DNA of 8,478 bases from Tenericutes bacterium ADurb.BinA155 (GTDB taxonomy: Bacteria; Bacillota_I; Bacilli_A; RFN20; CAG-826), in contig MVZL01000047.1 of NCBI GenBank assembly GCA_002068375.1, positions 1-8,478 of the forward strand, read 5' to 3'. Position numbers and translations under genes: made by a program. Below, one piece after another: positions 1 through 5,409 of the stretch; the stretch's first letter is position 1, and every line of letters starts with the position of its first letter. Under the pieces are notes generated by a model. It was not told the origin of the DNA, made no database searches, and saw only the letters and a list, made by a program, of their open reading frames with translations.

Positions 1-1
1 C

Positions 2-1630
2 CGGGTCGAGGCGCTCGATGAGATCACCCCGCCTTTTGACCATGCTAGCGTTGGGATCGCCCACACCCGCTGGGCCACCCATGGCCAGCCGAGCAAAGAC
101 AATGCCCACCCCCAGATGTCGATGCGGGGCGAGTTCTATCTCGTCCATAATGGCGTGATCGAGAACTTTCGGGCCCTAAAGAATCAACTGATCGCCCGCA
201 ACTACGTTTTCGCTTCGCAAACCGATACCGAAGTGATCGCGGATATGTTGGAACGGAATTATCTCCGGATCGGCTCGGTCCTCGATGCGATTCGGGCGAC
301 GATCGACGCCTTAGAAGGCAGCTTTGCCTGCGCGATCATTCATAAGTCCGAGCCGAACCGCCTCTATTTCATGAAGAAAGCCTCCCCGCTCCTTTTGGGG
401 ATTGGGAAGGACGCCTCTTACTTAGGATCCGACGCGGTCCCGATGATGGGCTATACCGATAAATTCATCGATCTCGATGATGGCGAGTATGGCTACCTCG
501 AACCCGGGACTTTCCAGATCTACCTCGGCTACGAAAAGAAAGAGCCGAAATGGACGACCCGGAACGCCGAGCTCCTCAATCACGACCTTGAAGGCTATCC
601 GCATTACATGCTCAAAGAGATCGAAGAGATCCCCGGCGTGATCAAACGGATTCAGGATAACTATTTCGATGGCGAGAAGTTCCTCTTCAGTCCGGCCATG
701 CTCAAGGCGATTGAGAAAGCCGATAAGATCACTTTCTTAGCCTGCGGCACTTCCTATTACGCTTGCTTAATGGGCGTGCGCTTCATGCACTTCCTCAATC
801 GAAGAGCCAGCGCCAGCATCGCCAGCGAATTCGCCTACGATCCCTTCACTTCGGCCAAACACCCGGTCTACATTCTGCTTTCGCAATCGGGCGAAACCGC
901 CGATTTGATCCGCTGCCAGAAAATCATCAATGAACGCGGCGAGATTTCGATCGCGGTCACTAATAGCAAAGGCTCAACGATCGAACGGAACGCCACCTAC
1001 TCGTGCCTCCTTTATGCCGGCCTTGAAGTCGCGGTGGCCTCGACGAAGTCTTACGTCGCCCAGGTCGCGTTTCTCGCGATGCTCACGGGCGCCCTCGACC
1101 ATAAGCCGAACGTCATCACCCATCTCTATGCTTTGACCGATGCGATCAAAGACGTGATCAGCCGGAAGAAAGAGATTCAGGCGCTCGCCGATTCGGTCGC
1201 GGATGCCAAAGACGCTTTCTATGTCGGCCGGGGCGAAGATTACCTCGCCGGGATGGAAGGGGCATTGAAGCTAAAGGAAGTCGCTTATGTCCACGCCGAG
1301 TGCTACCCGGGCGGCGAACTAAAGCACGGCCCGATCGCCCTCATTGAAAATGGAACCTTAGTGATCTCGCTCATCTCCGATCCCGCGATGGCCTCGGCCA
1401 TGCGGAACAACCTTGAAGAGCTGCGAGCGCGCCAGGCCCACATCCTGGTGATCTCCAATGAACCTTGTAAGGCCGATGGGGACGCCTTCGTCACGAAAGC
1501 GGTCAAACCCTATCTCGCCTCGGTCGTTGGGGTGGTGGTCGCCCAATATTTCTCCTACTACGTCGCCTTAAAAAAAGGCTTACCGATCGATAAGCCCCGC
1601 AACCTCGCAAAGTCCGTCACCGTCGAATAA
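2..1630 (+). CDS. glmS: Glutamine--fructose-6-phosphate aminotransferase (isomerizing), 5'-truncated by the window edge
   Basis: This cytoplasmic enzyme makes glucosamine-6-phosphate from fructose-6-phosphate and glutamine, the first step toward UDP-GlcNAc and peptidoglycan. The frame is open from base 2, giving 542 residues. The family is about 600, so roughly 50 N-terminal residues, including the catalytic Cys1, lie upstream. The glutaminase half shows HTRWATHG (62-85), NAHP, VHNGVIENF and SQTDTEV. The first sugar-isomerase (SIS) domain shows ACGTSYYA (near 740) and LSQSGE (near 878), followed by VASTKSY. The second SIS domain shows GGELKHGPIAL (near 1311). The C-terminus DKPRNLAKSVTVE is the family signature. 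The ATG at 116 is internal, not the start, because conserved sequence precedes it. The gene is convergent with the next one, with a 5-base gap. No frameshift is visible. Confidence 0.97.
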   Translation, partial: RVEALDEITPPFDHASVGIAHTRWATHGQPSKDNAHPQMSMRGEFYLVHNGVIENFRALKNQLIARNYVFASQTDTEVIADMLERNYLRIGSVLDAIRATIDALEGSFACAIIHKSEPNRLYFMKKASPLLLGIGKDASYLGSDAVPMMGYTDKFIDLDDGEYGYLEPGTFQIYLGYEKKEPKWTTRNAELLNHDLEGYPHYMLKEIEEIPGVIKRIQDNYFDGEKFLFSPAMLKAIEKADKITFLACGTSYYACLMGVRFMHFLNRRASASIASEFAYDPFTSAKHPVYILLSQSGETADLIRCQKIINERGEISIAVTNSKGSTIERNATYSCLLYAGLEVAVASTKSYVAQVAFLAMLTGALDHKPNVITHLYALTDAIKDVISRKKEIQALADSVADAKDAFYVGRGEDYLAGMEGALKLKEVAYVHAECYPGGELKHGPIALIENGTLVISLISDPAMASAMRNNLEELRARQAHILVISNEPCKADGDAFVTKAVKPYLASVVGVVVAQYFSYYVALKKGLPIDKPRNLAKSVTVE

Positions 1631-1635
1631 AAAGC

Positions 1636-2040
1636 CTAGTCGTCAATCTTCATCCCGACCGCTTTAAGCGCCTCACGCAAGGCGCTTTTTTTATCGGCCA
1701 CCGGGTTCGCATAAACCTCGTGGACAATCTCTTTTAAGTTCGGCTGCTTGCTATCGAAAAGCGGCAAGTCGATGATCTCGGCGAGGAAGAAGACGGTCTC
1801 GCCGTTTTTGAGCTTGAAGTGATAATCGAGGGGACCGAGCCGATAACTCTTCGAGATCCGATAGACGAAGGGGAGGAAATAATGGTTCCCGGCTTCGAGG
1901 GTCTTTTGGAATTGCCCTTTCTTATAAAGGAGGGCGACTTTCTTCTTGCCGATATAGGAAAAACCGGAGATGAAATATAAGCCCACGCTGAAGAGCAAGA
2001 TTCCGCCGACGATGAGATAAAAGCGAACCTGGGGCTCCAT
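1636..2040 (-). CDS. Small single-pass membrane protein resembling the N-terminal part of an SPFH/band-7 domain
   Basis: The protein has 134 residues from the ATG at 2040. One hydrophobic segment (about 7-27) is followed by a charged, probably cytoplasmic, tail. Residues 34-64 (VALLYKKGQFQKTLEAGNHY, then FLPFVYRISK) resemble the opening of stomatin/prohibitin SPFH domains, where a V.ERLGRF...LEPG.HF.IPFI.R pattern follows a transmembrane helix. The next stretch (FKLKNGETVFFLAEI) could be the following beta strands. The long coiled-coil half of SPFH proteins is missing, so this would be a mini version; the assignment is my inference. The start is uncertain. The SD ahead of the ATG is poor (GGAAG), while a strong AAGGAGG lies further upstream and could serve an in-frame ATT at 2085. 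The gene diverges from the RDD gene, and its last 60 bases hold the glmS terminator. Confidence 0.72.
   Translation of the reverse strand: MEPQVRFYLIVGGILLFSVGLYFISGFSYIGKKKVALLYKKGQFQKTLEAGNHYFLPFVYRISKSYRLGPLDYHFKLKNGETVFFLAEIIDLPLFDSKQPNLKEIVHEVYANPVADKKSALREALKAVGMKIDD
1666..1692 (+). terminator. Intrinsic terminator of glmS, inside the convergent gene
   Basis: The arms AAGCGCCT (1666-1673) and AGGCGCTT (1680-1687) pair perfectly over 8 bp around a 6-base loop. They are followed at once by a T-tract running to 1692. This is a textbook rho-independent terminator for rightward transcription, 36 bases past the glmS stop. It lies within the coding sequence of the minus-strand gene at 1636-2040, where it encodes part of KKSALREALKA. 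On the minus strand the hairpin lacks a following T-tract, so it should not stop that gene. Confidence 0.82.
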
Positions 2041-2049
2041 AACGCTTCC

Positions 2050-2077
2050 ACTATAGCCAAAAATTGGCCAATTCCAA
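2050..2077 (-). promoter_or_regulatory. Candidate promoter of the SPFH-like gene
   Basis: Reading the minus strand, TTGGAA (2077-2072) and TATAGT (2055-2050) are separated by 16 bases, a reasonable match to a vegetative -35/-10 pair. Transcription would start near 2043, only a few bases before the ATG at 2040, implying a leaderless or nearly leaderless message. A palindrome overlaps the -35 and the spacer. Confidence 0.45.
2062..2073. repeat. Perfect 12-bp palindrome, possible operator
   Basis: AATTGGCCAATT is a perfect inverted repeat in the divergent intergenic region. It overlaps the candidate -35 of the minus-strand gene and lies about 40 bases before the candidate rightward -10. Its place suggests a dimeric regulator site able to affect both genes, but no regulator is encoded nearby, and a 12-bp palindrome alone is limited evidence. 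Confidence 0.4.
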
Positions 2078-2108
2078 GGTTTAATTTTTCCCTCCTTGCG
2101 CGGGAGTT

Positions 2109-2117
2109 TGCTAAAAT
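2109..2117 (+). promoter_or_regulatory. Candidate extended -10 promoter of the RDD-deoD run
   Basis: TGCTAAAAT matches an extended -10 (TGnTATAAT type). No good -35 is seen 16-18 bases upstream. It overlaps the ATG at 2116, so if it is real the transcript would start near 2124-2125 and translation would begin at the second ATG, 2125, without a leader. Confidence 0.38.
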
Positions 2118-2607
2118 GATAAAGATGAAAAAGAAGGAAACGGATTCTTTGACCCTCACTTCGCCGAGCCATCGCATCATCGCCGCGATGTTCGACCTCG
2201 CGATCATCATCCTTTTTTCGTTGGTCTTTTTGATCCCCTCGATCGCGGTCTACGTGAACGCCCTATTGGAGCCGAACGCTTGGACTTTAACCGCCACCTA
2301 CATCGTCGCGGTGCTTTCGGGCGGAGTGATTGCCCTTTTGATCCTTCTTTATGAAGTGGTGCTTCCGCTCTACTGGAAGGGTCAGACCTTAGGGATGCGT
2401 TTCTTCAAGATGAAATACGTGAGGGAAGAAGGGGGCGAACTCTCGATCGCGCCGCTCCTCATCAGCTCCGTCACGGCTTTGTCTTTGGCTTTACTGACGT
2501 TTGGGCTATACTTTCTCGTCGAGCTCTTCGCGATCGCCGGGAGCGATCACCATCGGAGTTTCGCCGATACGGTTTCCCGCGTTTACGTCGTTGATACGCT
2601 CGATTAA
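2116..2607 (+). CDS. RDD-family integral membrane protein
   Basis: The protein has 163 residues and about three hydrophobic segments (about 24-47, 60-85, 112-142), the usual RDD layout. The family's namesake residues are visible. Arg20 and Asp27 lie at the start of the first helix (HRIIAAMFDLAI). The region WKGQTLGMRFFKMKYV follows helix two. The C-terminal HHRSFADTVSRVYVVD resembles the family ending, with Asp151. RDD proteins are small membrane proteins, some implicated in ion or solute transport, and no substrate can be read here. GGGAG at 2102-2106 stands 9 bases before ATG 2116 and supports that start. ATG 2125 (MKKKETDS) is the alternative if the overlapping -10 is used. It is first in a run with deoD, 17 bases downstream. 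Confidence 0.88.
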   Translation: MIKMKKKETDSLTLTSPSHRIIAAMFDLAIIILFSLVFLIPSIAVYVNALLEPNAWTLTATYIVAVLSGGVIALLILLYEVVLPLYWKGQTLGMRFFKMKYVREEGGELSIAPLLISSVTALSLALLTFGLYFLVELFAIAGSDHHRSFADTVSRVYVVDTLD

Positions 2608-2610
2608 TTT

Positions 2611-2617
2611 AGGAGGG
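2611..2617 (+). promoter_or_regulatory. Strong ribosome binding site of deoD
   Basis: AGGAGGG stands 7 bases before the ATG at 2625. It fixes the deoD start and suggests efficient translation independent of the upstream RDD gene. Confidence 0.85.
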
Positions 2618-2624
2618 CCGAAAA

Positions 2625-3344
2625 ATGCCTACACCCCATATTGCCGCTAACGATCATGATTTTGCGAAAGTCGTCTTAATGCCGGGCGACCCCAAAAGGG
2701 CCCAATGGATCGCCGATACGTTCCTTCACGACGTGAAACTCGTGACCGACGTCCGCGGGATTCTAGGCTTCACCGGCCTCACCAAAAACGAGAAACGGGT
2801 CTCGGTGATGGCCTCGGGGATGGGAATGCCTTCGATCGGGATTTACTCCCACGAACTTTTCACCAAGTATGGCGTCGAAGCGATCATCCGGATCGGGACC
2901 TGCGGTTCCTATCAGCGCGAGATCGGCCTGAACGAGATCGTCTTTGGGATGGGGAGCTGCACCGATAGCAATTGGATGAGCCAATACCATCTTCAGGGCT
3001 GCACCTATAGCGCGATTTGCGACTATGACCTCCTCGAAGCGGCGGTCGCCGCCGCGAAGAAGAGCGGCTATGTCTACCATGTCGGTAACGTTTTAGCGGC
3101 CGACATCTTCTACGATTACGATAAGGAGATCTGGAAGAAGTGGGCCGAACTCGGCGTCCTCGCCGTTGAAATGGAAAGCTACGCCCTCTATCAGACCGCG
3201 GCCCTTCTTCATAAACGGGCTTTGACGATCCTCACCACCAGCGACTCCTTCATCTTGGAGAACAAACTCACCTCGGAAGAACGCCATACCGGCTTAGGCC
3301 ATATGGTCGAGATTGCATTAGCCGCGGCCGAGCAATACGCTTAA
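2625..3344 (+). CDS. deoD: Purine nucleoside phosphorylase, DeoD type
   Basis: This cytoplasmic enzyme cleaves purine (deoxy)nucleosides with phosphate, giving the free base and (deoxy)ribose-1-phosphate for salvage. At 239 residues it is the normal length of the hexameric DeoD family. The start MPTPHIAA carries the conserved His5. MPGDPKRA (19-26) holds the phosphate-binding Gly21 and Arg25, and Arg44 follows. SGMGMPSIGIYSHEL (64-78) and RIGTCGS (89-95) are family motifs. VEMES (181-185) contains the nucleoside-binding Glu-Met-Glu. TTSDSF (204-209) carries the Asp207 expected to protonate the base, with Arg220 in the matching later position. All key residues appear intact. It follows the RDD gene by 17 bases and precedes the NERD-like gene by 3 bases, so it is probably cotranscribed with both. 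No nucleoside transporter or deoxyribose operon gene is adjacent. Confidence 0.97.
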   Translation: MPTPHIAANDHDFAKVVLMPGDPKRAQWIADTFLHDVKLVTDVRGILGFTGLTKNEKRVSVMASGMGMPSIGIYSHELFTKYGVEAIIRIGTCGSYQREIGLNEIVFGMGSCTDSNWMSQYHLQGCTYSAICDYDLLEAAVAAAKKSGYVYHVGNVLAADIFYDYDKEIWKKWAELGVLAVEMESYALYQTAALLHKRALTILTTSDSFILENKLTSEERHTGLGHMVEIALAAAEQYA

Positions 3345-3347
3345 AGA

Positions 3348-3980
3348 ATGTCGAAAGAAGTCCAACTCACCATCTTTATCGTCACGGCAGTCTTCCTCGG
3401 ACTGCTTTTCGCTTTTTTATTCCTCTATAATCCGGTGAAAAGTTGGCTCCTCCGCCATAAGACGGTCGAGATGTTCTATAAGAAAGTGCGGCGGGTCACC
3501 CTCGATAACGATTTCTATCTGATCAATAAGTGGGCTTTGCGGAGCGATGAATCCGATCCGGGCATTCACATCGATCACATCATCTTCGGCGATAAGTTCA
3601 TCTACGTGATCCGGGACCGGTATTACCAAGGGGCGATCTCAGCGAAAGGGGACGATGCTTCCTGGATTTATTATTACCGAAAGAACAAGAAGCGCTATAT
3701 CGATAACCCCTTGATCAATAACCATATCCGGGCCGATCGGCTCGCCTTAGCCTCCGGGCTCAACCGCCAATATTTCATCGCGATCGTCCTCGTGAATGAC
3801 GATTGCCTCGTCACCCCCTTTCAAAATGAAGCCAGTGACAACTTCTTAGTCCCCGTATCGCGATTAGGGAAATTCATCGAAGCCAAAGAAAAAGATCCGA
3901 GCATCCCGAGTTTCACCCCGGATGAACTCGCGATCGCGGTCCGGGATTTAGCGGAGCTCAATCAAAATGACCGCTCCTAA
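3348..3980 (+). CDS. Membrane-anchored NERD-like protein, probably catalytically inactive
   Basis: The protein has 210 residues. An N-terminal hydrophobic helix (about 7-28) is followed by a basic stretch, so the soluble part should be cytoplasmic. Residues 74-125 resemble the nuclease-related (NERD) domain: HIDHIIF (Asp76), then FIYVIRDRYYQGAI, a tryptophan (Trp106) and a NPL motif (120-122). In canonical NERD domains the second strand ends in an E-x-K type motif (VIETKNYSG). Here the aligned residues are Arg89-Asp90-Arg91, so the acidic/lysine pair is lost and nuclease activity is doubtful. The family match is by eye. No SD is visible before ATG 3348, which starts 3 bases after the deoD stop, so translation probably depends on deoD. 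The gene overlaps the next one by 14 bases. Confidence 0.7.
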   Translation: MSKEVQLTIFIVTAVFLGLLFAFLFLYNPVKSWLLRHKTVEMFYKKVRRVTLDNDFYLINKWALRSDESDPGIHIDHIIFGDKFIYVIRDRYYQGAISAKGDDASWIYYYRKNKKRYIDNPLINNHIRADRLALASGLNRQYFIAIVLVNDDCLVTPFQNEASDNFLVPVSRLGKFIEAKEKDPSIPSFTPDELAIAVRDLAELNQNDRS

Positions 3981-5019
3981 AAAAGCCAAGGGAGCGAAAA
4001 GCTTAAGCCAAGCCGCCTTCAAGCTCTATCAAAAAGACTGGAAAAAAGATCTGACCGTCAGCTTCACTTTCCTTTTGGTCGCCGCGATGATCTTGGCCTT
4101 AGGCTATTTAGCCGCTTGGAGCTTATTCCTCACGATCCCTTTAATCCTCATCCCCTTCCTCTTCGCGATTCAGATGTCGATCTCTTCCTATAAAGGGGGC
4201 GCCCCCCTCTCGAACCGGGTCTTCTTCCATTTCTTCGGCCTCTACTTCAATCCCAACGAACCCTTCTTCGGGGTCTATCGGGTTTGGCTCGCCTTCTTAA
4301 AAGCCTTTCTCACTTTCTGGCTCCTTTTATTTGGGATTGGCCTATCCTTTAGCGGAATCGGAAACGCCACCTGGCCCGAATTCAGCGAGGCCTTAAAACA
4401 CTTCACCTCCTTAGTGGATTCCGGTTCGGCCCAAGAGGTGGTGGACTACTTAAACGGATCCATGCCCCTCTTGCTTTTCCAAAAAGTGGTGATGCTTTCG
4501 AGTTTGCTTCCCGCCAGTTATTTCTTCGTTCATAGCGTGTCCGTCTGCACCCTCAATCCTTACGTGCGGATGAGTTTGGCCGGAGCCCCAGCCCGGGTGG
4601 CCAATTCGATTTTTGCTGGGGGCTTTCGAAGCGTCCGCCACTCGCTTTATAAGGAATACTACAAGGCCCTTTATCTTGGGGTGATTCTTCTCGTTGTTGG
4701 CTTAGGGGCGGGCGTGACGCTCGGCTCCCTCTTAACCCTGGCCCCGGAGCAGATTTATATCCTCGCTTTGGCTGGAGCGGCCCTCACCCTAGCTTTCTAT
4801 CTCCCTTATTTCTTCAATGTGATTGAGCTCTTAGCGACCCGCTACGAAAAGTCCTTCGCCGATTATTCGATCCATCTGGCCGAACAAACCCTTTCTCAGA
4901 TGAAACAAGAACACACGGTCTCGCCCGAAGAAGCGAAGAAATACGAGCAGGAACTTGCGGATGCCAAGAAGGGCAAGGCCCCGAAGGACGATGACGACGA
5001 TTCCGATTCCTCCGATTGA
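3967..5019 (+). CDS. Six-helix membrane protein of unknown function with an acidic C-terminal tail
   Basis: I do not recognise a family. The 350 residues open with a basic, soluble segment (1-28). About six hydrophobic helices follow, near 31-50, 52-70, 108-130, 168-192, 235-257 and 263-285. A charged, helix-prone cytoplasmic tail follows, ending in DDDDDSDSSD. An even helix count and basic flanks suggest both ends are inside. The last loops before the tail (SFADYSIHLAEQTLSQMKQE) look amphipathic. GGAG at 3953-3956 stands 10 bases before the ATG. The start overlaps the end of the NERD-like gene by 14 bases, which suggests coupled translation and perhaps a shared membrane complex. It ends in TGA, evidence for the standard code. 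Confidence 0.85.
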   Translation: MTAPKKAKGAKSLSQAAFKLYQKDWKKDLTVSFTFLLVAAMILALGYLAAWSLFLTIPLILIPFLFAIQMSISSYKGGAPLSNRVFFHFFGLYFNPNEPFFGVYRVWLAFLKAFLTFWLLLFGIGLSFSGIGNATWPEFSEALKHFTSLVDSGSAQEVVDYLNGSMPLLLFQKVVMLSSLLPASYFFVHSVSVCTLNPYVRMSLAGAPARVANSIFAGGFRSVRHSLYKEYYKALYLGVILLVVGLGAGVTLGSLLTLAPEQIYILALAGAALTLAFYLPYFFNVIELLATRYEKSFADYSIHLAEQTLSQMKQEHTVSPEEAKKYEQELADAKKGKAPKDDDDDSDSSD

Positions 5020-5046
5020 ACTTTCTTCCTTTTCCTTTTGAAATCC

Positions 5047-5071
5047 CGCCTCTTTTATCGGAAGCGTTTTT
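5047..5071 (+). terminator. Weak terminator-like hairpin after the RDD-deoD run
   Basis: CGCCTC (5047-5052) pairs with GAAGCG (5061-5066) over five of six positions around an 8-base loop, and five Ts follow (5067-5071). It could attenuate readthrough from the upstream genes into the STAS gene. The short, imperfect stem makes this tentative. Confidence 0.33.
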
Positions 5072-5075
5072 GGCT

Positions 5076-5100
5076 CACAATAGAAGAGCGTTTCCGGAGG
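5076..5100 (+). promoter_or_regulatory. Possible -10 and strong ribosome binding site of the STAS gene
   Basis: CACAAT (5076-5081) is a possible -10 with no convincing -35 (TTTTAT at 5053-5058 has the right 17-base spacing). GGAGG at 5096-5100 stands 7 bases before ATG 5108 and fixes that start. The ribosome site is firm; the promoter is not. Confidence 0.45.
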
Positions 5101-5107
5101 AAACCTT

Positions 5108-5398
5108 ATGACCATCGAAAAAGTTTTGAAAGACAGCTGCCTCACCGTCACCGTGGCGGGCCGGCTCGATACTTCAACCGCACCCGAACTCGATGCCGCC
5201 CTTAAGGATTCCCTATTCGGGACTAGCGAGGTCGACTTCGATTTCAAAGATCTCGAATACATGTCCTCGGCCGGACTGCGTTTGCTCCTTGCGACCTCGA
5301 AAAAGGTCGGGACCGTGAAGCTCCTTCACCTCAATGAGACCGTGAAAGAAGTGCTCGATATCACCGGATTCTCTTCGTTATTTGAGATTGTGGCTTAA
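5108..5398 (+). CDS. STAS-domain anti-sigma-factor antagonist-like protein (RsbV/SpoIIAA type)
   Basis: This 96-residue soluble protein is essentially one STAS domain, the usual size of RsbV/SpoIIAA. Family members switch partners: unphosphorylated they bind an anti-sigma kinase and free its sigma factor; phosphorylated on a conserved serine they are inactive. The sequence shows VTVAGRLDTSTAPEL (14-28) and the phosphoswitch loop YMSSAGLRLLL (51-61). Ser54 sits where RsbV-type proteins carry the phosphorylated serine of DSxG, and the preceding Asp is replaced by Ser53. A conserved tail follows (LHLNETVKEVLDITGF). A strong SD drives it, and the sensor phosphatase/kinase gene begins 11 bases after its stop. 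The partner is very likely that protein. The final target cannot be read from the window. Confidence 0.93.
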   Translation: MTIEKVLKDSCLTVTVAGRLDTSTAPELDAALKDSLFGTSEVDFDFKDLEYMSSAGLRLLLATSKKVGTVKLLHLNETVKEVLDITGFSSLFEIVA

Positions 5399-5409
5399 TC
5401 GTTCGAACC

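Noticed and set aside
116..118. ATG as the start of the first gene
   Set aside because: The frame is open back to base 2 and encodes conserved GlmS residues (HTRWATHG, NAHP) upstream, so the ATG is internal.
1570..1578. A-run in glmS (GCCTT-AAAAA-AAGGC) as a terminator or slippage site
   Set aside because: The run forms the loop of a short hairpin with no T-tract after it, and the frame continues correctly to the conserved C-terminus.
2041..2172. Longer N-terminus (from ATG at 2172) for the SPFH-like protein
   Set aside because: It would run through the divergent intergenic region and overlap the RDD gene start, and the added residues look noncoding.
5031..5043. TTGAAA at 5038-5043 as the -35 of the STAS gene
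   Set aside because: No -10 lies 16-18 bases downstream; the nearest candidate, CACAAT, is 32 bases away.
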